Shown here: positions 42,348-50,351 of the stretch, in pieces
How positions within the stretch are numbered: the stretch's first letter is position 1
Layout of the letters: the number at the start of each line of letters is the position of its first letter
Origin: UMGS363 sp051881815
GTDB lineage: Bacteria; Bacillota; Clostridia; Oscillospirales; Ruminococcaceae
Reading direction: 5' to 3'
Assembly (NCBI GenBank): GCA_051881815.1
Contig: JBJEQP010000024.1
Coordinates: 1 to 64,000 of the forward strand
DNA: 64,000 nucleotides
Position numbers and translations under genes: made by a program
Notes under the pieces: generated by a model
What the model saw: only the letters and a program-made list of their open reading frames with translations
Databases searched by the model: none
Told to the model about the DNA's origin: nothing

Positions 42348-43913
42348 TTATTTCACCTCTCCCAACATTTTTTCTGCGCCGAGTGCAGCTTTGTATCTCT
42401 TCATATATTCATTGAAACCGTTTCTGCCATTTTCTTCGGGCGAAACGGTAAGCTTTTCCATTCCCGAGAAAACATCATTATCGAGCCAGTCCGCAAGGCT
42501 CTTTCCTTTGCCCTTTATCATATATGCCGCAAGCAGAGCCATTCCCCAAGCGCCGCCCTCGCCTGCTGTTTCCATAACGGAAACGGGAGTGTTGAGCGCA
42601 TCGGCAAGTATCTGCTGCGCAGCGCCTTTTACCTTGAAAAGACCTCCGTGACCCGTGAACTGCTCCGCTTTGACCTGCTCCTTTTCAAAAAGGATATCCA
42701 TACCGATCTTAAGCGAAGCAAACGCCGAATAGATCTCGGCTCTGAAAAAGTTCGCAAGGTTCATTTTTCCGTCAGGCATACGGAAATACATCGGTCTGCC
42801 CTCATCAACCCCTGCCACGGGTTCGCCCGAAAGGAGATTAAACGCCGTAACTCCGCCGCAGTCGGCATCGCCCGTCATTGCGTTTTTATACAGTGTTTCA
42901 TACAGCTTGGACTTGTCGATTTTATTGCCCGTAAGCTCCGCAAACTCTCCGAACATCTTCACCCAAGCGTCCAGCTCCGAGCAGCAGTTGTTGCAGTGCA
43001 CCATTGCAACGGGCGCACCGTCGGGAGTTGTCACCATATCAATTTCGGGATAAGCCGCAGAGGGGTTCTTGTCAAGCACAAGCATTGAGAAGATTGAAGT
43101 TCCTGCGGAAACATTGCCCGTTCCGATTCGGACAGCATTCGCTGCGGCCATTCCCGTTCCTGCGTCGCCCTCGGGAGGACAAACGGGAACGCCTGCCTTT
43201 AGTGTTCCGCTTGGGTCAAGGAATTTTGCGCCGCTTTCCGTAAGAACCGCACCCTTTTCGCCTGCAATTTTAACGGGAGGAAGAACCTCCGAAAGCGTTT
43301 TGTCAAAACCGTGAGCCGCAAGCCTTTCTTCGGTGATATTCAGATAACTTTCGTTGTATTTGCCGTTCTCAACAGGGAAAATTCCCGAGCCCTCGCCTAT
43401 TCCGACCGCTCTTTCGCCCGTGAGAAGATAGTTTATGTAGCCTGCAAGCGTTGTGATGTGTGCAATTTCGGGAACGTGAGTTTCCTTGTTAAGCACCGCC
43501 TGATAAAGATGCGAAATGCTCCACCTTTGAGGAATGTTAAAGCCGAGTGCAGCCGTTAAATCGTCCGCAGCTTGCTTTGTAGTCGTATTTCTCCAAGTGC
43601 GGAACGGAACGAGCAAATTATCGTCCTTATCGAATGCCATATATCCGTGCATCATTGCGGAAATTCCCATTGCGCCGACAGTCGTGAGCGGTACGCCGTA
43701 TTTCTCCTTTACATCCTCTGCAAGCGAATCAAAACAGCTTCTTATTCCGCTGTGGATATCGTCAAGAGAATATGTCCAATAGCCGTTTTCAAGTCGGTTT
43801 TCCCACTCGTGGCTGCCCGATGCCAAAGGGGAATACTTTTCGTCAATAAGCACAGCCTTTATCCTCGTTGAGCCGAGTTCTATTCCAAGATAAGTATTAT
43901 CAAGTGAAATCAT
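42348..43913 (-). CDS. FGGY-family kinase, probable L-ribulokinase
   Basis: A 521-residue sugar kinase of the FGGY/XylB group. The N-terminal phosphate-binding strand GIELGSTRIKAV and the domain II start GGLFKVKGAAQQILADAL are present, with AGEGGAWGMALLAAY near the C-terminus. It resembles XylB-like kinases more than E. coli AraB (about 566 residues). Because it lies between araD and araA it should phosphorylate L-ribulose. The same group includes xylulokinases, so some D-xylulose activity is possible. Its start is three bases after the araA stop. Confidence 0.85.
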   Translation of the reverse strand: MISLDNTYLGIELGSTRIKAVLIDEKYSPLASGSHEWENRLENGYWTYSLDDIHSGIRSCFDSLAEDVKEKYGVPLTTVGAMGISAMMHGYMAFDKDDNLLVPFRTWRNTTTKQAADDLTAALGFNIPQRWSISHLYQAVLNKETHVPEIAHITTLAGYINYLLTGERAVGIGEGSGIFPVENGKYNESYLNITEERLAAHGFDKTLSEVLPPVKIAGEKGAVLTESGAKFLDPSGTLKAGVPVCPPEGDAGTGMAAANAVRIGTGNVSAGTSIFSMLVLDKNPSAAYPEIDMVTTPDGAPVAMVHCNNCCSELDAWVKMFGEFAELTGNKIDKSKLYETLYKNAMTGDADCGGVTAFNLLSGEPVAGVDEGRPMYFRMPDGKMNLANFFRAEIYSAFASLKIGMDILFEKEQVKAEQFTGHGGLFKVKGAAQQILADALNTPVSVMETAGEGGAWGMALLAAYMIKGKGKSLADWLDNDVFSGMEKLTVSPEENGRNGFNEYMKRYKAALGAEKMLGEVK

Positions 43914-43916
43914 TTT

Positions 43917-45383
43917 TTACCTCCGTATTTTCGCCAAAGTATCAAGCATTTCAAGCTGCTGTTCAAATGCGTTCAGCTCCGTTTTGCCGTCAATAACAAC
44001 AAGCTCCGTGTCGGTCAGCTTTGCAAAAAGGCGTATATCATCCGCCGTCAGCGCAGTTGAAACTACCGCATGATGCGCTCCGCCTGCGTATATCCAAGCT
44101 GCCGAGCCTGTGGCAAAATCGGGTTTCAGCTTCCACATCACTCTCGCAACGGGCAGCTTCGGCATAGCTTCTGGCTGCTTTACAAGGGTAATTTCTGCAC
44201 AGACAAGACGGAAACGGTCGCCCATGTCTATCATCGAAACTGCGACGCCCTCGCCCGTTATTCCCTCAAAAACAAGACGTGCAGGGTCGGACTTTCCGCC
44301 GATCCCGAGAGGGTGAACCTCTATTTTAGGCTTTTCAGCCGCAAACACAGGGGAAACCTCCAGCATGTGCGAAGCAAGCTCTGTTTCGTTTCCCTCGGGC
44401 AGGTCGTATGTATAATCTTCAAGGAAACCTGTTGCGCCCGTTCTTCCCTCTGCCATTTTGCAGAGAACGGCGGCAAGAGCGGCGGTCTTGTAATCGCCCT
44501 CGGGTCCGAAGCCTACGCCCTTTGCCATAATGTTCTGAACTGCAAGTCCCGGAAGCTGTTCAAGCCCGTGAAGGTCCTGGAACGTGTCGGTAAATGCGGA
44601 AACGTTCTCTCTTTCAAGGAATTTTTCAAGAGCGGTTTCATATTTCGCCTGCTCTCTTACAGCGGAAACATTGTCCGTGTTCATTGCATATTTTTCGGAA
44701 TACTCGGACATTTTTGCGTTTATTTCTTCATCGGTAACTCCCGAGATAATGTCGCAAAGGTCGCCTATGCCGTAGTAGTTCACGTTCCAGCCGTACTTTA
44801 TCTCGCTTTCCACTCTGTCGCCGTCGGTAACGGCAACGTCACGCATATTGTTTCCGAACATTGCAACTTTCATGCCCTTGCCGAAGTCAACGGCTGCTGC
44901 GGCTTGTGCAAAGCGGCGTATCTTTTCGATAACATCGGCGTGCTTGTAATATCCCGAAACTACCTCACGCTTTATGCCAAGCCTTGTGCAGATAAATCCG
45001 AACTCTCTGTCGCCGTGAGCGGACTGGTTAAGGTTCATAAAGTCCATGTCGATGCTTTCATAAGGCAGTCTTTCGTTGTACTGCGTGTGCAGATGAAGCA
45101 TTGGCTTTTTGAGCGCTTTAAGTGCGGATATCCACATCTTCGCAGGAGAAAAAGTGTGCATCCACATTATAACTCCGATACATTCATCATCGGATGAAGC
45201 CTTTGTGCAGACCGCAAGAGCCTCTGCACTGTTCCTTACAACAGGCTGAAAAATAACTTCTGCAATTCCGCCAAGCTTTTCGTTAAGGAAAGCTGCCATT
45301 TCCTTTGAATTCGCTGCCGCCTGCGCAAGAGTTTCTTCACCGTAAAGATCCTGACTTCCCGTGATAAAATACAATGTTTTCAT
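43917..45383 (-). CDS. araA: L-arabinose isomerase
   Basis: A 488-residue isomerase that converts L-arabinose to L-ribulose with Mn2+. Conserved stretches include LHTQYNERLPYESIDMDF, GFGPEGDYKTAAL (catalytic Glu) and SHMLEVSP (second Glu). The late HHAV and AGGAHH region supplies a metal His. First gene of the araA-kinase-araD-GH43 unit; GGAGG lies upstream and a consensus promoter is 35 bases away. An AraC-type gene diverges from it. Confidence 0.95.
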   Translation of the reverse strand: MKTLYFITGSQDLYGEETLAQAAANSKEMAAFLNEKLGGIAEVIFQPVVRNSAEALAVCTKASSDDECIGVIMWMHTFSPAKMWISALKALKKPMLHLHTQYNERLPYESIDMDFMNLNQSAHGDREFGFICTRLGIKREVVSGYYKHADVIEKIRRFAQAAAAVDFGKGMKVAMFGNNMRDVAVTDGDRVESEIKYGWNVNYYGIGDLCDIISGVTDEEINAKMSEYSEKYAMNTDNVSAVREQAKYETALEKFLERENVSAFTDTFQDLHGLEQLPGLAVQNIMAKGVGFGPEGDYKTAALAAVLCKMAEGRTGATGFLEDYTYDLPEGNETELASHMLEVSPVFAAEKPKIEVHPLGIGGKSDPARLVFEGITGEGVAVSMIDMGDRFRLVCAEITLVKQPEAMPKLPVARVMWKLKPDFATGSAAWIYAGGAHHAVVSTALTADDIRLFAKLTDTELVVIDGKTELNAFEQQLEMLDTLAKIRR

Positions 45384-45416
45384 AGCCGTTCCCTCCGTGT
45401 CATAATTGTTATAAGT

Positions 45417-45445
45417 ATTATATCTTAAAAGACGTATTTTTTCAA
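45417..45445 (-). promoter_or_regulatory. araA operon promoter
   Basis: On the minus strand TTGAAA (45440-45445), 17-base spacer, TATAAT (45417-45422). Confidence 0.65.
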
Positions 45446-45464
45446 GAAGCCTATTCGCTAATTA

Positions 45465-45493
45465 TAGACATTTATTAACCTTTGTGGTATAAT
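45465..45493 (+). promoter_or_regulatory. Promoter of the AraC-family gene
   Basis: TAGACA (45465-45470), 17-base spacer, TATAAT (45488-45493). It is back to back with the araA promoter, leaving only about 20 bases between the -35 boxes, so one bound regulator can affect both. Confidence 0.55.
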
Positions 45494-45513
45494 GAGAAAA
45501 AGGAGGCAGCATT

Positions 45514-46365
45514 ATGATAGCACGATACGAGCAAAGCGTTCTTTCGGGGAAATCGCAGGTCACGGTGCAGAGATACGGCGGCTTGCAGAATCTTCCGCAT
45601 TGGCATATTGAAAGCGAGCTTATCTTCGCCGAAAAAGGCTCTGCCGAAGTAATGGCGGAAAACACGGTCTATGCTCTTTCCGAGGGCGGCTGCGTTTTTA
45701 TCCGAAGCGGAGCTGTGCATTATATAAAAGCCGAAACGGACAGCGTTGTTTCCGTTATGAAAATAGATTCGGAGCTTATTTCCTCCGCTGTCGGAGCACA
45801 GACGCCTGTTTGTCCGCTGCTTGAAAGCCGTTATCCCACAGCGGAGGTTTTTGAAAAAATCAGACAGGAAATATCCGCAGAAGAAAAATACTGTGAGGTC
45901 GTTTGCGCAGGACTTGTTACGGCAATGATTGCGGAAATTTTCAGGAACGAAAAGACCGAAGCGCTGAACAGCAATTCGGAAAGCACCGCATATAAGGAGC
46001 TGCTGCGGCTGATCGGTGAACGTTACGCCGACATAACCTTTGACGAAGCGGCGGAGTTCATGTGCTTTAGCAAGCCGTATTTCTCGAAATACTTCCGCAG
46101 GATGTCGGGAATGACTTTTTCCGAATATCTTAACATCGTCCGTGTAAGCGAGGCGGTAAAAATGCTTTCACATGGAGATCTCTCCGCAGGAGAAACCGCT
46201 CTTGCGGCAGGCTTCGGTACCATACGCAGCTTCAACCGCATTTTCAAGCGTTACACGGGCTTTACGCCGAGAGAGCTGCCCGATGATTTTGTTTTTATCG
46301 GTGAAAGCCATGAAAACGGAAGCGAGAGCTTTGACCCAACACTGCCTGTCTCCGTTATTCTGTAA
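45514..46365 (+). CDS. AraC-family regulator of the arabinose genes
   Basis: A 283-residue regulator with an N-terminal cupin sensing domain (HWHIESELIFAEKGSAEV) and a C-terminal pair of helix-turn-helix motifs (ITFDEAAEFMCFSKPYFSKYF, split at the second helix, and AALAAGFGTIRSFNRIFK with TGFTPREL). Start behind AGGAGG. It is divergent from araA, so L-arabinose or a related sugar is the probable inducer. It is the only regulator near the cluster. Confidence 0.87.
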   Translation: MIARYEQSVLSGKSQVTVQRYGGLQNLPHWHIESELIFAEKGSAEVMAENTVYALSEGGCVFIRSGAVHYIKAETDSVVSVMKIDSELISSAVGAQTPVCPLLESRYPTAEVFEKIRQEISAEEKYCEVVCAGLVTAMIAEIFRNEKTEALNSNSESTAYKELLRLIGERYADITFDEAAEFMCFSKPYFSKYFRRMSGMTFSEYLNIVRVSEAVKMLSHGDLSAGETALAAGFGTIRSFNRIFKRYTGFTPRELPDDFVFIGESHENGSESFDPTLPVSVIL

Positions 46366-46431
46366 AACTCAGCTGACCCATGTTATACATGAAAAGTCTG
46401 TGATGTATCAGATGAATAATGCACCCCATAA

Positions 46432-46487
46432 ATCCCTATTTATACTATGCTGTAATAATCAATATAAACAGCAAAGGGATGTTTTTC
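46432..46487 (+). terminator. Probable terminator after AraC-family gene
   Basis: ATCCCT pairs with AGGGAT and GCTGT with ACAGC inside it, followed by GTTTTTC. The remaining part of the 370-base gap holds the promoter region described at 46556. Confidence 0.55.
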
Positions 46488-46555
46488 TTGTTTAATGATG
46501 AGGGAAATTTGTCCGAAATGGGAAAACGGTAAAGTTTATGTAAATAGTTTCCCAT

Positions 46556-46664
46556 CCTTAATTAAAGCTTTGAAAAGTATTTTTCAATATGAATTAAAAT
46601 GTAAGTAAAGCTGCGATAAATGCTTGTAAAATCCGTTGACTTCGTTTCATTGTGATGATATTAT
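46556..46664 (+). promoter_or_regulatory. Duplicated control region P1 (alkaline phosphatase promoter)
   Basis: TTGACT (46636-46641), 17-base spacer, TATTAT (46659-46664). The 80 bases upstream and the spacer closely match the region at 56004-56111 before the ABC importer. Shared blocks include GAATTAAAATGTA / AAATTAAAATGTA, GATAAATGCTTGTAAAA and TGTGATGATA, and identity continues past -10 (ATAAGCTCGTAA). Hexamers in the AT-rich part recur at 11-base intervals on the reverse strand, like PhoP sites. Control by phosphate is inferred. Confidence 0.7.
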
Positions 46665-46738
46665 AAGCTCGTAAATTGAAAATGATTTACAGAGAAGATG
46701 CACAGATACGCTGTGCGGAAATGAAAGGAAGTATAATG

Positions 46739-48271
46739 ATGAACTTCAAAAAAACAGCAGCAATGATCGCCGCTATCGCAGTTGCGGCAACTGCAACAGT
46801 AAGTACAGTTTATGCGGCAAACACCAAGAACGACAATTCGGCAAAGACAACTGTTTCGGCATCACAGTATAACGGAAAGACACCAAAATACATTTTCATG
46901 TTTATCGGTGACGGTATGAGCTACCCCCAGATCCAGGCAACAGCCGATTATTACTCCGCTCTGAACGATACGAATAACAACGATATTCTTGATAACACAA
47001 AGGTGCTTAACTTCATGAAGTTTCCCGTTGCAGGTTCGGCAGCAACTTATGATTCCACATCATTCTGCCCCGACTCCGCTTCGACCGCAACTTCTCTTTC
47101 CACAGGTCACAAGACATACAGCGGAACTATAAATATGGACGAAACCTTCACAACAAAGTATGAAACCATCTCCGAAAAGCTGAAAAAGCAGTACGGCTAC
47201 AAGGTCGGCGTAGTTACGACCGTAAACCTTAACCACGCAACTCCTGCCGCATATTATGCACATCAGGCAAAGAGAAGCAACTATTATGAGATCGGACTTG
47301 AAATGGTAGAGAGTGACTTCGACTACTTTGCAGGCGGCGCACTCCTTAAACCCACAGGTGCAAACGACGATCAGAAGGATATCTACAAGGTTGCCGAGGA
47401 CGCAGGCTACAATGTTATCAAAACTCAGGCAGAAGCCGAAAAGCTTACAGCCAATGACGGCAAATCGATCGTTATTGCAGAAACTCTTGCAGACAGCGAT
47501 TCAATGTCATATCAAAAGGACAGCAAAAAGGGTGAATGGACTCTTGCAAACTATGTTGAAAAGGGCATCGAAGTCCTCGACAATGACACAGGCTTCTTTA
47601 TGATGGTAGAAGGCGGAAAGATCGACTGGGCTTGCCACGCAAACGACGCAGGCTCAACAATTTCCGATACCGCAGCTCTCAGCTTTGCGGTTGCAGAAGC
47701 AGTTGATTTTTACAACAAGCACCCCGACGAAACACTTATCCTTGTTACAGGCGACCACGAAACAGGCGGTCTGACTATCGGCTATGCAGGAACAAACTAT
47801 GATACATATCTTGCAAATCTCAAAAATCAGAAGATCTCCTACGCAAAATATGACAGCGATTATGTAGCAAAGTACAAGGAAAACGGCACCTCATTTAAAA
47901 AGGTACTCAAAGATGTTCAGAAGCTTTTCGGACTTGTTTCCCCCGAAAATGCGACCGACAAGACAAATCCTAACCTTATCCTTACAGATTGGGAAATGGA
48001 AAAGCTCAAGGCTGCATACGACAAGACAATGAACGGCGGCGAAGAGGAGCTTACCGATGAGGAATATATCCTCTACGGCACTTATGAACCACTCTCCGTA
48101 ACTATCACACATATCCTCAACAACAAGTCTGGCATCAATTTCAGCTCTTACTCACACACAGGACTCCCCGTTGCAGTATTTGCAAAGGGTGCAGGTCAGG
48201 AGCTTTTCGGCGGCTATTATGACAACACCGATATTTATGACAAGCTTGCACTTCTCACAAATGTAAAGTAA
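46739..48271 (+). CDS. Secreted alkaline phosphatase (PhoA family)
   Basis: About 510 residues with an N-terminal signal peptide (MNFKKTAAMIAAIAVAATA, cleavage after VYA). The phosphatase fold shows the first metal Asp in FMFIGDGMSY, the nucleophile Ser in CPDSASTATSLSTG, EGGKIDWACHANDAG, and the zinc ligands in VTGDHETGG and YSHTGLPV. It releases phosphate from organic esters outside the cell. GGAAG is seven bases before 46739; the ATG three bases earlier is also possible. The transcript starts at the duplicated promoter at 46636-46664 and ends at a strong hairpin. Confidence 0.92.
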   Translation: MNFKKTAAMIAAIAVAATATVSTVYAANTKNDNSAKTTVSASQYNGKTPKYIFMFIGDGMSYPQIQATADYYSALNDTNNNDILDNTKVLNFMKFPVAGSAATYDSTSFCPDSASTATSLSTGHKTYSGTINMDETFTTKYETISEKLKKQYGYKVGVVTTVNLNHATPAAYYAHQAKRSNYYEIGLEMVESDFDYFAGGALLKPTGANDDQKDIYKVAEDAGYNVIKTQAEAEKLTANDGKSIVIAETLADSDSMSYQKDSKKGEWTLANYVEKGIEVLDNDTGFFMMVEGGKIDWACHANDAGSTISDTAALSFAVAEAVDFYNKHPDETLILVTGDHETGGLTIGYAGTNYDTYLANLKNQKISYAKYDSDYVAKYKENGTSFKKVLKDVQKLFGLVSPENATDKTNPNLILTDWEMEKLKAAYDKTMNGGEEELTDEEYILYGTYEPLSVTITHILNNKSGINFSSYSHTGLPVAVFAKGAGQELFGGYYDNTDIYDKLALLTNVK

Positions 48272-48310
48272 AAAAAGCTTTCATCATATTTTTCATAATA
48301 TTCTCCATAA

Positions 48311-48342
48311 GCGTCCCCCGTAATAAATATGGGGGACGTTTC
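48311..48342 (+). terminator. Terminator after alkaline phosphatase
   Basis: GCGTCCCCC pairs with GGGGGACG around GTAATAAATAT, followed by TTT. Confidence 0.8.
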
Positions 48343-48344
48343 CC

Positions 48345-48507
48345 TATAGCAATCCACAAAAATATCCTGACAAGTTCGGCGGTGCAAAGCTTGAATAGTG
48401 TCGTCACTCACCCTTGACAGGCATCAAGCCTGCCTGCGGGTTCGTTCCTAACTCTTCAAGCTTTGCCCTCGTCTCCTTTTGTCAGTCTATTTCTATGTCT
48501 TGCTATA
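48345..48507. repeat. Family C palindromic element, copy C1 (uninterrupted)
   Basis: 163 bp, from TATAGCAATCC to GTCTTGCTATA. Same element as C2 in reverse orientation but without an insertion (CGTTCCTAACTC is intact). It carries the central CTTGACAGGCATCAAGCCTG hairpin. Its right end plus the next bases reads TATAAT, so it may supply a -10 box to the YibE/F gene. Confidence 0.7.
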
Positions 48508-48533
48508 ATTTTTTTCAGAAAGGAAAAATATTA

Positions 48534-49661
48534 ATGTCCGAAAAGATCAAGTACAATTCTCCCGTAATAGCGGCGATACTGCTGATAATAATACTTCTTG
48601 TGATACCAACGGGATTTGAGGGCGCAGCAATATACACCGGAAGCGACCGGTGCGCAGCAAAGGTACTTTCCTGCGATAACAGCGCAATAATCGACACGGG
48701 ACTTGTCCGTCAGGGTGAGCAGGTCTGCAAAGTCAGGCTGCTCGGCGGTTTGTTCAAGGGTCAGGAAACCGAAGCGGTGAATATGCTGAACGGTTCGCTT
48801 GAACAGGATAAAATTTTTGCCGAGGGGGACAAGGCTTATGTGCTTGTAAGCTATCATGACGATGCAATTCTGTCGGTGACAATGGTAGATCACTACCGCC
48901 TTAACAGCGAGCTTATTTTATCAGCTGTTTTTGTTGTTTTTCTTGTCGCTTTTGCAGGAAAAACAGGTGTGAGGGCGGTGCTTTCGTTCATTGTTACGGT
49001 GCTTTCGATATGGAAGGTGCTTGTTCCGATGTATCTAAAAGGCTTTGACCCGATAATAACGGGAGGAGTTATTGTTCTGCTGCTTTCGGTTATGATAATT
49101 GCGCTTGTTTACGGATTTGACAAACGAACAGCAGCGGCATCGCTCGGAGTCGGAGCAGGAATAGTAACAACTGCTGTAACGGGTATTATTTTTACGGACA
49201 TTTTCAAGATACACGGAGCGGTTATGGCATTCTCGGAAAGCCTTTTGTATAACGGCTACAACGATCTGAACCTTACAAAAATATTTATGGCAAGTATTTT
49301 TATCGGTTCATCGGGCGCAGTTATGGATCTTGCGGTGGATATCACCTCTGCCGTCCACGAAGTAATACAGAAAAAGCCCGACATAAGCCGCATCGAGGCG
49401 GTAAAATCGGGACTTAACGTCGGCAGGGCGGCAATGGGAACAATAACGACCACTCTTCTGCTGGCATATTCGGGAAGCTGCTGTGCGCTGCTTATGGTGT
49501 TCATGGCGCAGGGCACACCGCTTGGAAATATCCTCAACTACAAATACGTTGCCGCCGAGATCGTTCATACCGTTGTAGGCAGCTTCGGACTTGTGAGCGT
49601 TGCTCCGCTTACGGCTATAGCCTGCGGTTTTCTGCTTACGGAAAAGAAAAACATCGGATAG
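48534..49661 (+). CDS. YibE/F-family membrane protein
   Basis: A 375-residue protein with one N-terminal membrane helix, an extracellular beta-rich domain of about 100 residues (GLVRQGEQVCKVRLL), and about seven further helices. The C-terminal part carries the family blocks VYGFDKRTAAASLG, IFIGSSGAVMDLAVDI and NVGRAAMGTITTTLLLAYSG. The function of YibE/F is unknown; membrane transport is likely. The start at 48534 has AAAGGAA seven to eight bases upstream. It stands alone between terminators. Confidence 0.85.
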   Translation: MSEKIKYNSPVIAAILLIIILLVIPTGFEGAAIYTGSDRCAAKVLSCDNSAIIDTGLVRQGEQVCKVRLLGGLFKGQETEAVNMLNGSLEQDKIFAEGDKAYVLVSYHDDAILSVTMVDHYRLNSELILSAVFVVFLVAFAGKTGVRAVLSFIVTVLSIWKVLVPMYLKGFDPIITGGVIVLLLSVMIIALVYGFDKRTAAASLGVGAGIVTTAVTGIIFTDIFKIHGAVMAFSESLLYNGYNDLNLTKIFMASIFIGSSGAVMDLAVDITSAVHEVIQKKPDISRIEAVKSGLNVGRAAMGTITTTLLLAYSGSCCALLMVFMAQGTPLGNILNYKYVAAEIVHTVVGSFGLVSVAPLTAIACGFLLTEKKNIG

Positions 49662-49672
49662 AAATTTTTATA

Positions 49673-49703
49673 AAAAGATCGTTTGACACGAACGGTCTTT
49701 TTT
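49673..49703 (+). terminator. Terminator after YibE/F gene
   Basis: AAAAAGATCGTT pairs with AACGGTCTTTTT; T run at the end. Confidence 0.8.
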
Positions 49704-49843
49704 GCTGTCATACTGATATCAAATCGTTCTATAGACAAAGCCGACAGATAGAATAATTCCAATCAAGAAAAGCGACCGCAGCAAGGCTTGATGCCTTACA
49801 AGGGAGCTTGACGCAGAGTGGAATTATTATAGCCGAGGATTTA

Positions 49844-50000
49844 TACTAATTCCAAACCGTTCTATAGACAAAGACGACAGATAGAATAATTCAAGTCAAG
49901 GAAGACGACCGCAGGCAGGCTGTCGCCTGTCAAGGGAGTCTGACGCAGAATTGGATTATTATATCCGAGTATTTGTCTATAGGTTGGTTTGGAATTAGTA
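49844..50000. repeat. Family B element, copy B4, inserted in B3
   Basis: 157 bp, with perfect ends TACTAATTCCAAACC and GGTTTGGAATTAGTA, flanked by TTA on both sides. The pre-insertion sequence GAGGATTTAGTC is preserved in B2. Confidence 0.8.
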
Positions 50001-50026
50001 TTAGTCTTACGGTTGATTAAAGATTA

Positions 50027-50137
50027 GGAAAAAGCTGATTAAAGCGCAGCGTTCGTTTCGCCGTTTTGAAAAATGTACGAGTTTGCGCCTTTGAGTACAT
50101 TTTGAAAAACGGCTGAAACGTATTAATCAGCGTTTCC
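50027..50137. repeat. Family A element, copy A4, inserted in B3
   Basis: 111 bp, GGAAAAAGCTGATT to AATCAGCGTTTCC, flanked by TTA on both sides. It is inserted in the last bases of B3; the intact site GATTAAAGATTAGTA is seen, reversed, at the left end of B2. Confidence 0.8.
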
Positions 50138-50254
50138 TTAGTATAAGTATGTATAAAATCTTCAGGGGTTGTACAGCAAAATATACTAAATTGCATTAAA
50201 CAAATATGAATTTTCATAGATTAATACAAACATTTCTTGTCTTAAACAGCTCAC

Positions 50255-50294
50255 TTTACATAGAATTAACCTTACTTCTGTTGTGGAGTTTACA
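50255..50294 (+). promoter_or_regulatory. TTTACA-type boxes upstream of Na/phosphate cotransporter
   Basis: TTTACA (50255), TTAACC (50266, 11 bases on) and TTTACA (50289) resemble spaced PhoP boxes of Firmicutes. The same TTTACATAGAAT string occurs at 61110. No strong -35/-10 pair is visible, which suits an activator-dependent promoter. Confidence 0.4.
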
Positions 50295-50351
50295 TACCAA
50301 GAGGTAAAATAAATTATGTAAGTAAAAAAATTCACTGTACGGAGGAAGTAT

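Larger units (their letters stand above)
49711..50143. repeat. Family B element, copy B3, interrupted by B4 and A4
   Basis: It starts TACTGATATCAAATCG and ends TTAGTA at 50143. Removing B4, A4 and one TTA for each leaves 159 bp that aligns with B2. Right flank TAA, left flank TCA (one mismatch). This nested composite fills most of the 690-base gap before the Na/phosphate cotransporter. Confidence 0.75.
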
